A DNA stretch of 64,000 bases. It comes from Haemaphysalis longicornis (lineage: Eukaryota; Arthropoda; Arachnida; Ixodida; Ixodidae). The notes below the pieces were generated by a model. That model saw nothing but the letters and a program-made list of their open reading frames with translations. It made no database searches and was not told where the DNA came from. Positions within the stretch are counted from its first letter, which is position 1. Each line of letters opens with the position of its first letter. Positions 1 to 12,066 of this stretch are shown here, one piece after another. Where the stretch lies: positions 283,656,817-283,720,816 of the forward strand of contig CM023448.1 of NCBI GenBank assembly GCA_013339765.2, in the 5' to 3' direction. Position numbers and translations under genes: made by a program.

Positions 1-1900
1 ATTTTATTGTTTCTCACTCATGGCAGATAATGCAATGAAACGAATGCAAGCTACAAAGTGCAGTGGTGACAAGGCAGAAGTTAAAGGGACACTGAAGGCA
101 GAAGGACTTCTTGGTTTGCACCCTTGAAAGCTGTTTGGCTTTTGTTTGCTTTGTTTGTTTAGAAATAATAATTAAAGCTGTCAACTTTCTCTTTGTTTTC
201 TTCCCCATTTTGCGTGACACAAAAGATCACATTGCACATCATGAAGACGGACTGCCTACAAAGTCATCAGGCATTTCCAGCAGGGGAATCTTGAACCCAG
301 GAGAAGCAATAAAAACCACTCATGCGATTTTCTAGCGCAGCAGCTGGTGGTTAGCTGATTGTGCCAGTAATCACAAGAGATTTTCCCCTGGTTGTCATAT
401 ATAAACACGGACTATGAAAAGGGACAATAGCGCTAGCAGCATTCACTCGCAGTCTTACCGACTAGTTACAACTACGCAAAACATGGTACTGAAACAAATC
501 TTGCCAGCAGTTCTAGTAAAAAACAAACTTTTTTTTTAATTACTGGAGCTTAAGTCTGCTCGTGTGATTTAAATGTGAATGTATTATGGCAATGGGGATT
601 GGTTAGTCGGTCGTGAGCAGGGTTCTCCCCGTAAATTTTCGAGAAGTGGACATATTGAGAACGGCGGAAGGCAGGGCAAAAAAAATTTAAGAATTTAAAA
701 TTTTCATCTCAAAAACTGAGCACCTCTTGTCAAATACCAGTCAAATATTTTGATGCCGCAGCGTGGTGAAAAGTGAATGCTCATAAAAGAATGCGGCAAG
801 AGCCAGCATCGACTTCGAGATTTGCATACAGCTGGCAATCTGAGACTTCAAAGCCACTTGCTCAGACTCCGTTTCATGTAACCAGGTGGCGGGGAAGGCG
901 GCCACTGGCATTGCCTTTGCGCAGTGGCCATTCTTAGTTCCTCAGGCCCACATTTCAAACGGGTGGGTCAGCAGTGGGCGGCCTCCAAAAGGTCGCCCAC
1001 TGCTGGTTGGGTAAGCGGAGTAGTGAGCGGCATTTCCACCGTCACCCACCATGAAGAGAATCCTGGCCGTGAGCAACTGATGGTAGCCGCAGTCTTCGCT
1101 GGCCAATCTGTCTGAGTGTACATCTGTGGGTGGGTGCGTTGTGGTTGCAGCCAGATGACAGTTGGTGGATCAGACAGCAATGCTTCGGTTCCTAGATGGG
1201 TACAAACCCGGCACTTCCGGTGTGATGCAGAATGTTAAACGTGTTGATGTGTCGTGCAAGTGGAAACATTCTTCCCGCAGATGTCATACGTCCGATAATT
1301 GTACTTTTTAGGAGTCACTTGCTCACTCTTATGGCCAGGATTTATTAATGTTTCTACATGCGTGGTGTTCCCATGTCCTTTATCTTTTTTGCTTGTACTA
1401 CTGCACCTTTAATAAAGGCCTGCAAATAACCAAAATAAGAGGCCAATATGAAACAAATCATACAGTTGATACGTATGTAATTTTTGTGCTCATCAAATTA
1501 TGACAATGCACAACAAAAATTGAAGCATCCTACACAACGCTGAAACAGAGATGCAATGGAGATATTACAGTTCATTGTGTTGCTGCAGCGGTTTCACACT
1601 TTCTAAGAAACTAACGAGCAAAGACTCTTAGGAAGCATCAATTAGGCTTTCTTTTCACCTTGAAATATTTATTAGAAAGATAACTCTGAGCTTCTACTTA
1701 CAATTATATTTGAATTAAACCTCTTTATAAATAAGGCTCTGAAGCTAGCAAAGCTTTTGAATAACACAACAGCAGAAAAATTAAACTGATCTCTTAATGT
1801 TTCCTAAGATCAGTAAGATTCCACCATTACGAGTTTATACCAACTGCAGGACAAATGCCCACCACTCCTAAATATATTCTTTGTGCATGAATTTTTTTTT
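1..1900. other. No gene recognised
   Basis: No coding region is recognisable; open frames are short and low in complexity. A 10-bp perfect stem (GCAGTGGGCG / CGCCCACTGC) surrounds a short loop near 970-1003. A plus-strand AATAAA lies near 1411. The stretch at about 1212-1250 resembles the one at about 22768-22810 (both contain CTTCCGGTG and a GTTGAT tail), so part of this interval is a dispersed repeat. Confidence 0.5.
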
Positions 1901-1909
1901 TATCTGACA

Positions 1910-2105
1910 TCTCCATCAAGTTACCTGCCTTCCCCACTTCCAGTACCATAGTTTGATAGCCCTTCTGTTACTTGTTTGGTTCGCCTGATGATCAGTCCTC
2001 CACATTACATGCGCAGCCCAAGTCCACTTCTCTCCTTTGATTTGAGCTAGGGTGTCTGCCACCCGAGTTTGTTCCTCCACAACGCTGTTTTCTGTCCCCA
2101 AGTGT
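1910..2105 (-). mobile_element. RTE-type LINE remnant (RT C-terminal tail)
   Basis: Read on the minus strand, this encodes a peptide with the pattern EEQTRVADTLAQIKGEKW then AAHVM.RTDHQ. That is the region following the reverse transcriptase of RTE-group LINEs (an R.QT...D....K..KW.WAGH...RTD-like pattern). It is short and isolated, with no upstream RT domain and no tail. The same segment occurs in a longer RTE fragment at 15013-15600. I read it as a dead, strongly truncated copy. Confidence 0.6.
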
Positions 2106-2109
2106 CACT

Positions 2110-5100
2110 CAGTCATAGCATCCTTTTTTAAACATAGCATATTTGACCTGGGAGTGCGCATTGGTTGTACACCTTACTGTTATGTGACAAAGGTAGCCTA
2201 CTGGCCATAACTTGAGAGTGCTTTGTTGAATACACCCCAGCCTTATTTATGACTTAGTTCTTTCTCATGATTAGGTTCAGCACTGACAATGGCTAGCTAT
2301 ATTTATCCAGCTATTCTTTATTTTATTACTTAGGCGGCAGGGGAGGCTTTGTGCGATACCTGTTTACGTATATGTTTAACTGTAATATGTTTAACTGCAC
2401 TTTCCGAGTTTCATTCCTAAAGCAGTCCTTGCAGGTCTTCTCCAGACTTGCTAAACAAGACAAGGTTGCCCGGAAATTCCAAGTAGCTCAAACATTCTCC
2501 ATTTACTTGTATCCCCTACTTAACTCCCTCTGGGCAGGCTGTAAATTTTGGAGGGATGGTGTCTCCTTGGCTAAATCTTTTCCTTAGACGGGCCCTTGCA
2601 CTCTTGTGAAGGAAAGCACTGTACGGCTTCTGCATACATCCTTCAAGAGCCTCATAAAAGTATCTACTCCCTATTATGGTGGTGGTGTCCACAAATTTTA
2701 ATGGCTGCATAAATTATGCTTACCATAAATTTTTGTACCAAATTTTCTTCTCGTGTCCTTCGGGTGCAGTGCAATAGCTGCATGTCGAAGCTGAGCTAAA
2801 TGTGTATGCATTGCAAAGGCAAATATTACTTTGGGACTCCTGCATTTTTTTTTTGTACATCCATCTAAGATGAAAAAAATTCACCACATTGTTCGTTCTA
2901 AGCCAATGGCACTGTGCTACTTTAGATTACTACTCTACTGTTTGGGGAACATTTCACTCTAGTACCCGAAACAAAGAGTTATGCATATTCATCGTAATGA
3001 AGGGAAAAGGTGCACTGATAACAAATTATATATACACTTTTGGACTTTCACAAAGTCAAGTGTAGCTAGAGACTACAGGAAAACATCGAAGCTGACTTGG
3101 TGGCCTGAAACGGCCAAGGGGCCAAACTGGTTTGCGAGGGCCGGGGCCAGTTGCAATAAGGTATCCAGAGACTTGATTTGGCCTACTGCCCTGAGTTGAA
3201 GATACCTGACCTTAATTTTCTCTCCAAATTAAAAGCAGGAGTTTAAAGACCCAGACATGCTATGGAAGCAAAGGCAGTTCAATCTGCGCAAGAAAATGCC
3301 CAGTCGAGGAGAAAAGGAAAGGAGCCCTTTTTTTTTTTGTCATATACATTGTACTCGCGGCAGTAAAAGCGGCTAGACATATCACACAACTATTGTAACA
3401 GCTGAACAGCCACTCAAGCTAGCACAATGAACTCGATAGCTTGTCATGCCGGTGCCATTAGATGCCTTCACTATGCTTAGACTAATGTGCCTACACCAGT
3501 TAAGGGTTTCATCCAACGTGTAAGACCAGGCTGCCTTGCAACAGCTTTTCAGAGTGTGGCATTTCAAAGATGTGGCTAGGGAAGGATTAACCAGCTGTTT
3601 GCATATTCTACATTACAGAGAAAGCTCATCAATTACACATCATTTGTTTGTAATTTGGATAATTCCAAGTGACCACCCCAATCTGGTCACTCCTTTGTGT
3701 TGATAAGCCCATAATCTCTGATGAAAACAGGTGATCGTAATTGAGCATCACTGTGCATGGGTGCATTTCTTTTACCATGGCACCAGGAAACGTTACAATC
3801 ACCTGCAGATATCACATGCATAAAAGAATGGTCCAGCACAAAGAGAACGAGAACTGCTGTTTCATGAACTGCTGTCTCCTCTTCTGTGTCCCGTTTCAAG
3901 CGCTACTTACGATGAATCAAAACCAACTAGCCCGGCTGTCAATTTTACGGAATATTGTTAGCCTGGAATCAAATCACGGTGGCAACTGCATGGCTTGTGC
4001 ATCGGGATGAAAATCTGGTACTCCTGTGATTATGTAATCAGAGGCTTCTGAGATTAGAAACATAAACCCAGAAGTTGCTCGAATTTAAAGCGCAAAAATT
4101 TAGACGGTACGAACGGGACAAGGACAGGCGCTGCCCAGAAAGGACAAGTTGCTGCCAAGAAACCAGTGGAAGCATTTAACGACAATAGTGAATAAAAGGA
4201 AAAAATTCCCATTTGAACCTCGACCACCCCCACTAAAAGTTGAATATTTGACTGCTTTATGCCAAACAAGCATTTTTGCTCTGCTTTCATTATTGTGAAT
4301 GTTATTTAATGCAAGCTCTTTTTGCACCTCATGGGTATTGATTAACAAGCTTTTACTGTACAATTATAGCACAGCTGAAAACACAGGCAATGTGCGTATC
4401 AAGTGCATTTTATTTATAATGCCTGTAGGTATTGCAACATCGCTACTGCAGCCATCTAAAGCTAACACTATGCATTTCATCAAATTGTAAAGTTGTGCGA
4501 TTCAGTTGCAGACTGTGGATGGTGAGCAATGTGACCCAATTCTCAGCATTTCCCCCAAAAATTCAAATACGTGATACCAGTTTTTTAGGAGCACAGTACC
4601 AATCCACACTAGGGCGATGGGGCATTCATAGAAAGAAAAACTGGCACACTGTCACCATGTCACCACAAACAATTCTTTTCGATAAGTGGGAGCTCGTATT
4701 GTGGCTAGGTAGTTCCTGCACCTGGCTGAGGAGAATGTTTCTTAGACCCTCACCTTGCAGGGGTCCATGAGATGCATATTGCTCGACTCATTGCATCAAC
4801 CTACAGTGCACCAACTTTGACCAGTGCAATTTCAATGGAGCCGTGTAGATGCAGCTGTACCCCTGGCAGCCCAGTCTTTGATCCTGCTGTAAAGCTTATC
4901 TGTCAACACAGCCTTTGGAACGGCCACCACACTGGTTTATTAAATTAAGTTTCACGGGGTATCTGCCTAGTCTTACCACCAGTGGTTAACAGTGCGCGGC
5001 TTCAACCAGTGTCCTAGCAGAGTCGCACTAATTTCCATCACCTGTACTCTCAATTCACTGTTTAGGCTCAGGCCAGGGCCTGCTTTAGATGGGCAAAGCT

Positions 5101-7409
5101 TAGCAGTTACGACATTTGCAGAAGTTTGAAACAATGGGGATATCCTGGCTTGCACTGCAAAGTTTTCAAAGTTTTCATAAGGATCTCCAAGATGCAAATG
5201 AGCGGGTGCACATTTTAAGTGTGATGAGAATAATTTCTTGTTCGCACTCGGAATGCACCTAAATAGGATTATCCACCACCACCACCTCCCTCCACCCCCC
5301 AAGCCCCCACTTCTGAAATTTTGAGTGCCTGAGTCATGACGGAAAAATTCCCTGGCTCGAGTACAGGTAACTAGAACACTAAAAGATCAGTATATAAAAA
5401 CTGGTTGTTGATCATAAACTGTTAGTCGACATGCACAGTGAAACGCCCGTTGTAGCATCAGAACAGTATTTGCCATTCACATCACACCAATATTGGTTAG
5501 GAAAAATGTAGACCAAAGTTTCTCACTCAGAAGCCAAAGTAATATGCACGAAACAATTTCCTCCCAATATATAATCATAGGGCAACTGCATATGCTGTGT
5601 GTTAGCTAATCTCAAACATGGCACCTTTCTGTTATAATTTACGAAATGCAATGAAAGCTTCACTCTGTTCATTGGCTAATGTTATATCTATTTTCCACAT
5701 GGTGGAAGAGGCTTTATTGGAAAAGAGCTCACACATGCCTTGAGCAGACTGTCTTTTCTTTTGTCTTTTTTTCAGACAGACGTGGCAAAAAAAGGCCTGC
5801 TGAATTGTGCACGTTTTCAGCTTAGCTGGACACAATGTCATAGGTCCTCTGTGAAGGCACGTGGAAAACGAAGGACATATGTGGATCTAGGGTAGATAAT
5901 TTTCCGACAGCTGGCGCAGACCGGATATTAGAAAAACCTTCATACACCCAGCAGGTATATCTCTGGCACCGACGATTGACTGCTGTGAAATGCCAGCTTT
6001 GCTTTCAATGTCACTGTGTTGCCTAGTGCTGTCATGTACATCACATGTGGAAAATACGGTCGAGAGAGTGGAAAAATTAGACCACAAACTAGTTTTAGAT
6101 GTCCAATGGGTAAAGGTGTCCCCACCATGTGAAGCCTCTGCTGTGCCATCATCCTGACACGTTAAACTGCCTGGATACTGTTTACATTTTAGCTCATCAT
6201 CGCAGCGTGGTGCGTACAGGGCTAAGGAATGGGAGAACAGGATGAGTGCTGAACTTCAACTCAAAGCTTTATTGGAGCAGCACAAAATACATAGCCAGCT
6301 TACCTAAACAGCAAAAGAAAAAATTCAACAGCAAAAACCACCTACGAGGAGCACAGTCTTACGAAGCACTCACATCAAAATAGGCAACCTCTGCAACCAG
6401 AATGGATAGGAATGGTGCGGTAACGCACGAGTCCACATGTTTTGTACGTGGTAGGCTTCTACCACCTCCCGTCATCTTTCAGCACCCTGTCGGAACAATA
6501 TTGTGGTGTCACTGAAGGCCGGAGCACAGCCTCTAGGCTGACACCAAGTCAGAGCAAGGCTCGCCTTCTGTCTTTGCGCAGTGTGGCAAAAAAGAAAGCC
6601 AGAGCAGGGTGTGCACATTGGGCCCAGCCTTAAGTTGGCAAGGGAAAGGGACAAGATGCTAGTGTATTTTAAAAGATCTACAAACAGATATTCAATTGAT
6701 TCTTGGGGGTTTCATAAACAGCCTACGATTCCAACCTTGTGACCCCTTATGACATTTTTACAGACATTTATCATGTACTTACTTACCTTGCAAGTAAACT
6801 TCCAACTTAATGTGTTGCTTGCTGCATATACACACACCACACACGTCTTTTTTTTTTTTTCCTTATGCTGTAGCCTTTTAAATTCCCTGCGCCCAAGCAA
6901 CCAGGTCGAAAAACCATGTTCGACTTATATGCCCAAGGAAGGCGGCAAGATGTGACTAATGTGTCTACTGGAAGTACTCAAGTGGAGAAGCGTAGTTGCC
7001 AACTACTTTTTCACTCAGACGTGCACTGTATGCACTCACTGGTTAGCCAGAGCCCCTGGAGCAAGTTTCATTCTCTGGTTCACCCGCTTGAAAGCACCAG
7101 AAGAAAAATCAATCCTAAAGCCTACTATGTCTAATAAAATATGCATCCGACATATATTCACACATTGCTTTTTAACAAGATGAGAAAAGGGGGCACGTGG
7201 CTGCATGTAAGAGGCGCACACCTGGTTAAGACGGCAAAAATATTAACTTCCCTTAGAGGTCTGCAGTTGAATTTGCTAAATATGCAGTCACGAGATAGAA
7301 AAGGAAACAATAAATGCCTGCACTGCACTGATTACAGACCGGATTTTAGGCAAATGCCTATTTTGTTCCTTGCATTCCTATCGCAGCAATTTAATATTTG
7401 AGCATGAGT
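2110..7409. other. Long interval without a recognisable gene
   Basis: AT-rich sequence with only short open frames, none with a domain I recognise. Features seen are T runs (2850, 3330, 6850) and a minus-strand AATAAA-type tail near 6265-6275, followed on that strand by a stretch typical of a retroelement 3' end. Sequence around 3740-3900 contains a CACAAAGAGAACGAGAACTG-type motif that looks repeat-derived. Intronic or intergenic DNA is the simplest reading. Confidence 0.4.
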
Positions 7410-8472
7410 TAGAGGTTAAGACGGGCTTTTATGGTGTTTTTATGGTGCCTTAAATGCCTATTTTCAAAATGGGCACCTACATGAACACTATTTCGCCTCA
7501 ATTTTCATTTTCGAGCGCAGTCTGAGACGTTACCGGGCAACATTGACGTCTAAACTCTGTGGGATGCAATTTAGTCCCCTAGTTCAACCAACTCCCTGAA
7601 AACAACCGCAGAGAGCCATCACGGGAAGGAAAAGTGAAGAGCCAAAGAAATAAAAAATGTGATGTTCACGCTGTTGTTGTGTTGTTTGTAATTTACTTTT
7701 GTGCCTCATTCAAGAAGTTGCCGTACCCCTTTCGTCAGAGCCTATCGTCACACATTGGGGAACATGGCAAGTAACTGTTCAGCATTAACTGCTATTTTTT
7801 TAACATCAAGGCCGTGATCAACGGCTTTTCAGGTGACGAGAATGCTGCAGTCGGGAGGACTCAAGCTGTCCTCTCTCTGGGTAGCCTCCAAGGAGACCTC
7901 ACATACTTTTGCATCAACTTTACATTCCTCGTAAACACTATCAAGAAACTTGAAAGTTCAGGAGAAACACTACATATGAATATTGCATAAAATCTTCATG
8001 CACAGTACAGAATCACTGCCGTTTCTGAAGGACCAAAAACCAAAAAGGCATGTGCGATGTTACAACAGGTCTGGGACAAGAATGACGGATTTTCTGTCCT
8101 TAAAGAAGTTTCAGGAGTCTTTGCTTGTGAGAACTCTAGGATTCTAGTGTTGATCAAGCCATCGAATGTTCCCAAGTACAACAATGCTCCCAAGTGATTC
8201 TTAGACAGTGATTCTTAGACGACATTCCGCATGCTCTCCGCCAAACAGATTTCTTCAAACGTGCAGCCGCATCCTCATTTCTCCATCGTGTGCATAGCAA
8301 ATGCAATTCTATTTCCAATGCAACAGTTCAGCATCCAATACGCTCTTGAATGCAGACCATCTCTATATTTTATAGTGCTTATATTTATGACATAGGAGGC
8401 CGAAACCGTTGTTTTTTGTGCCTATTTTTGGCACCTAAAACGCTTTTTTAATGCCTAAAAATCCTACCTCTA
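7410..8472. mobile_element. Degenerate DNA transposon with short inverted ends
   Basis: The left end reads TAGAGGTTAAGAC and the right end, reverse-complemented, reads TAGAGGTAGGATT. Just inside both ends are related stretches containing a 'gtgcc...atgcctatttt...ggcacc' pattern in opposite orientations. On the minus strand the interior has a broken open frame (about 7740-8193) with several stops. It has no catalytic motif I can name. Superfamily is unassigned and the exact edges are uncertain; no target duplication is obvious. Confidence 0.4.
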
Positions 8473-8710
8473 GTAATGATGCAAGCCAGCGAGTGAGAAC
8501 TCCACACAGTTGGCATGTCCCAGTCACACAATTTTTAACTCATTATTTTACACTTGATGCAACTAAATTTTTTCCTGCCACAATATTCACACGAACCGCA
8601 TGATACCAGGGAAGGAATAAGTCAACACCTTCACTCCCCTTCTCCGCCCTACAAGAATCAGAGTTGTCACACTTGTGGGGGCAGAATCTGTGAAGCAGGA
8701 TTATAAAGTA

Positions 8711-8885
8711 CAGTGAAACCTCGTTAAACTGTACCTAACAGGGACGCGAAGAAAGTACGTACTAACCGGCACTACAGTTTATCCGAATGCATTAGGTTAA
8801 AGAGAAACTGAACCGGGGATTCGGCTTAACAATGTATAAAAAGAAACTACAGCTTATTAGGGTATGGTTTAACAAGATTGCACTG
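8711..8885. mobile_element. Tc1/mariner-pogo (Tigger-like) MITE
   Basis: The left end CAGTGAAACCTCGTTAAA and the right end, reverse-complemented, CAGTGCAATCTTGTTAAA match at 15 of 18 positions and are flanked on both sides by TA (8709-8710 and 8886-8887). The motif CAGTGAAACCTCG is characteristic of pogo/Tigger termini. The element is about 175 bp with no coding capacity, so it is non-autonomous. Confidence 0.75.
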
Positions 8886-9779
8886 TAAATAAAGAATGGG
8901 TGACAATTTACGAGCCGATTCTGGTGGCTCTTCCCAAGCTCCAAAGTCAGTTTATAGCATCAAATTGTTGCAGGTTCCGATCACAACACGTGGCAGGCTT
9001 ACTGGTGATGACTTGGACAGCTTTGCTGAAGTTATCAGGTTTGATGGTTGTGGGAACGAACCTTCTTGAAATGTGAAAGCGATTAAACTGCATTTGTTTA
9101 TTTTTCCATGTGGGCTACAAGTTGGCTTTTCTTTAAAGTTTGCTTCAGTTTATATGGCAGCTACTCGCACATATTAAGACAGCCACAGCGGTTCAATGAT
9201 GAAAAATAATGTATCTGGCTTGTGCTCACGCGCATCTGGCATTGACAGACAAGCAGTTTTACCACTTCAGAAATGTGTGACTAGTATGATCGCCACACGA
9301 TGGAGTTAAATGCATTTTACCGAACCAATCCAGTGAAAACTCTAGACTGGTCTGAAAGCTGTCCTGCGGGGGTTTCATGTCATTGCTCTCAAAACTTTTT
9401 CAGCATTTGGGAATAAAGCATGCAACTCGTTTAACTGTAATGACACTTAGCCAACACTATTTCAGCAATGCAAAATGCTATTAAAATGCAAAAATTTTCA
9501 CAAAATTTTCACACTGGGAAGGTCGGCTTATATACCAGAAAATATGGTACTCGCGTCACACAAACGTCTTACGAATTCAGCTTCGATGCTTGAGCTCTCC
9601 TAAGCTCTTGAACTCTTAAACGCATAACGCCACTGAACATCACATAGCACAAGGGTCTCCCAGCTAACCAAACATGAATGACACGAAGAAAACATTTCTG
9701 TCTTCATTCGATGAACTTTTTCTTTTCCCTACGTAACAACGGGCACAAGCGTACATCTGAGTCCTTCTCACAGGTAGCT
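8886..9779. other. No gene recognised
   Basis: AT-rich stretch with no open frame of note. Near 9480-9520 there is a run of imperfect 'aaaattttcaca' repeats. Nothing else can be assigned. Confidence 0.4.
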
Positions 9780-9905
9780 TTCTCAAGCCACTATCTTGCT
9801 CACCTCCTTCCTGCCTGGGGAAGACTTTTCGAACACGTCATCCACACTCGACTGCCTGCACACCTTGAAGAACACTCTCTTTCCCCCCAACCTCATAGCA
9901 TAGCT
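9780..9905 (+). mobile_element. Short LINE reverse-transcriptase fragment
   Basis: The plus-strand frame reads LFEHVIHTRLPAHLEEHSL. This resembles the early RT region of I/Jockey-group LINEs (K.FE.....RL..HLE....), usually preceded by 'YRPISL.....'. Here it is preceded by a decayed HYLAHLLPAWG. Only about 40 residues remain and no other RT motif follows. Confidence is moderate because the fragment is short. Confidence 0.4.
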
Positions 9906-10195
9906 CATAGCCCATAGGCTTCCGCCCAGGGCCGTAATCACGGAGGAAAGAAACTTGCAGCGCTTGTAGCACTTGTAGCGTTGTAGCCGTTGTAGCTGCT
10001 TGGAAAAATAGCCCAAGACCCCGCACTCATGAAAAAAAGTAGCAAACGTTTACGAAGCATTTAATAAAAACAGGGTTTTTCACAATTCCACACTTTGTTC
10101 ATGAAAATAACAACCAAAATAAAGATGGTTTCGGCAAATACAAAGCGTTTGACCACAGGTGACGCCAGCGTCCTGCCGCCGCTTACCCAGACGCG

Positions 10196-10294
10196 ATGGC
10201 GCTTGAATGGCTAGGGGCGCTTGGTGTTTACAGCATTATTGGCCACTGCAAGGAAAATTTGTGTGATGCAGCCGCGAAAGACATGACCGCGTGA
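10196..10294 (+). promoter_or_regulatory. Upstream ORF ahead of UBE2F (32 codons)
   Basis: An ATG in a strong context (G at -3, G at +4) opens a 32-codon frame that ends 48 bp before the UBE2F start. If this region is in the 5' leader it would be translated before the main ORF and could restrain it. Whether the transcript includes it cannot be seen here. No TATA box is evident between 10130 and 10190; the segment is locally GC-rich (10150-10340), as for a housekeeping promoter. Confidence 0.35.
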
Positions 10295-10342
10295 CTCGGA
10301 CGGACTGTGCGTGAGGAAGGCGGCCAGGCGCAATCAGGCATT

Positions 10343-10915
10343 ATGATCACCCTGTCGAAGAAACTGAAGCAGAGCTCGCAAAATAACAATACCGAAGCTG
10401 TGCAGAGCTTGGTGCCCGAGGCTGCCGGAGCCGTGCGCCGTGCCTCGGTCAGGGACAAGTTGCTTGTGCGCGAAGTGCAGGAGATGGAAGCCAATCTGCC
10501 GAGCACGTGTGCGCTCAAGTTTGAAGACCCGGACGTGCTTCACCGCTTCGATCTCGTCATCACGCCCGAAGAGGGCTACTGGCAGGGCGGACGCTTCGTT
10601 TTTCTAGTGGAGGTTCCCGAAGACTACAACATGGTTCCCCCCAAGGTGAAGTGCATGACCCGGCTCTGGCACCCGAACATTAACGAGGAAGGCAACGTCT
10701 GCCTGAGCCTTCTGCGCGAAAGCTCCATCGATGGCATGGGCTGGGCGCCGACGCGGACTCTCAAGGAAATCGTTTGGGGCTTGAACGCGCTTTTCACTGA
10801 CTTGCTCAATTTCGACGACCCTCTGGACAACGAGGCTGCCGAACACTACCAGAGGGACAAAGAAGGCTTCAAAGCCAAAGTGCGCGAATACGTACTGAGC
10901 TACGCCAAGCGGTAA
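10343..10915 (+). CDS. UBE2F: NEDD8-conjugating enzyme E2, UBE2F type
   Basis: A complete 190-codon ORF. UBE2F accepts NEDD8 from the UBA3-NAE1 E1 and, with RBX2, passes it to cullin-5, activating that ubiquitin ligase in cytosol and nucleus. The product has a short N-terminal extension starting MITLSKKLKQ, the family's E1-docking extension, followed by the conserved RDKLLVREVQEMEANLP helix. The UBC fold then carries HPN at residues 110-112, the catalytic Cys120 in NVCLSLLRE, and GWAPTRTLKEIVWGLN and LLNFDDPLDNEAAEH near the end. Length matches the animal protein (about 185). The start was set at the ATG giving the family's MxTL N-terminus, since the frame extends 12 codons upstream without an ATG. 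The whole gene lies in one exon, unlike vertebrate UBE2F. No poly(A) tract or target duplication marks it as a recent retrocopy, so an intronless native gene or an old functional retrogene are both possible. Confidence 0.93.
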   Translation: MITLSKKLKQSSQNNNTEAVQSLVPEAAGAVRRASVRDKLLVREVQEMEANLPSTCALKFEDPDVLHRFDLVITPEEGYWQGGRFVFLVEVPEDYNMVPPKVKCMTRLWHPNINEEGNVCLSLLRESSIDGMGWAPTRTLKEIVWGLNALFTDLLNFDDPLDNEAAEHYQRDKEGFKAKVREYVLSYAKR

Positions 10916-11009
10916 AGCGCTCGTGACGGCGCGCACTGCGATCTGGTTGCCGTGGCCGTAGCCAGGCTGTTCGCCGCTGCGCTGATGCTGTTCTGAGCTA
11001 CGCCAAGCG
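10895..11009 (+). repeat. 17-bp direct repeat spanning the UBE2F stop region
   Basis: CTGAGCTACGCCAAGCG occurs at 10895-10911, in the last codons of UBE2F, and again at 10993-11009 in the 3' untranslated region, 98 bp apart. The second copy is out of coding context. Confidence 0.85.
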
Positions 11010-11172
11010 TTTGTGGTGACACCCGGTCCTGGGCACGAGCCCGTGGCCGCGATTGTGGCATCGGGCTCGTCCCCCTCCCCCTCGCCCCGTGCTGTGCGTT
11101 TAGACCTGCATCTATCCGCCTATGGACTTCTCGAGAAAGTACAAACGAAGTCTGCACCAGCACGGCCTCAAG

Positions 11173-11178
11173 AATAAA
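11173..11178 (+). terminator. Poly(A) signal of UBE2F
   Basis: AATAAA lies 258 bp after the UBE2F stop and is followed within 20 bp by a T/G-rich stretch (TTGTCTGCTGTTTC), the usual layout of a cleavage and polyadenylation site. Confidence 0.7.
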
Positions 11179-11639
11179 GCTATCTTATAATTGTCTGCTG
11201 TTTCAAGTATGGCTTGGAACTGTGGGCACAGCCCTACGCTTAAGCGGCATAAATGGCTTTCCGGGATTTTTTTTTTCTTTTTTTTTTCCACTTGTGTGAT
11301 AAAAGAAATTGTGCATATTCGTTGGTCCGTGTGTTTTTCAGGGGGTGGAGGGGCTGGCGGGTTCAAGCATCTGCCAGTTTGCAGCTCGAATGCGGATCCA
11401 ATGAACTGTAGAGCAGTAGCGTCATCGATTGGCCTAGTTGGTATTCCATGGTTCGTACAGTTCAGCGCAAAAAATGGACAGGGACTGCGAAAAGACAGGC
11501 TATTATCACCAGGGATTTATACACACCCCCCTAACACCCCCCCAAAATCTAAATTCTGCATAAACCCCTGATGATCACCCTGTAAAGCGCGCTCGTGTCG
11601 TGTGTTTTCGCAGTCCTTGTTTAGCAGTAGCGCGAAGCA

Positions 11640-11815
11640 CGATATGGCAAGTGCCACTGCAGTGAAGAATGAACTTTATTTTGCCAAAGATTGGGGGTTA
11701 GGGAAGGTGGGAGCACTCCTCAGTTCTCCCCGTCAGACGGCGGCCAGGAGTCCTTGGGTTCTGGCGACGTCTTCGGCCATCTGGGCTGTGCAGTGACGGC
11801 GATTGAATGCTGACG
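11640..11815 (-). mobile_element. I-type LINE 3' end (truncated)
   Basis: On the minus strand the last ORF2 codons read RRHCTAQMAEDVARTQGLL then AAV and a stop, followed by an AATAAAGTTCATT tail. The same C-terminal pattern (A.D.AR.QGFL.AVW) ends the I-type LINE at 37.0 kb. Only the final 45 or so codons are present, as in 5'-truncated LINE insertions. Confidence 0.65.
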
Positions 11816-11920
11816 GTACCATAATGGCTTGAGAGACAAAAGGATATGCGACCGTAGCAATCAACAAGCGATTTCACACACAGTTTGGTCTTTCGTTTAG
11901 CCGTGCTTGTGCCAACACAA

Positions 11921-12035
11921 CAGTGGCGTAGCCTGGGGGGGGGGTTGGGGGATAAATCCACCCTTCCCGACGTTGCTTTTTTTATGAAGAATGCTTTGGG
12001 TAAACGTGTTTAAAATGTACTGATGACTTCCTGGA

Positions 12036-12066
<31 letters not shown>

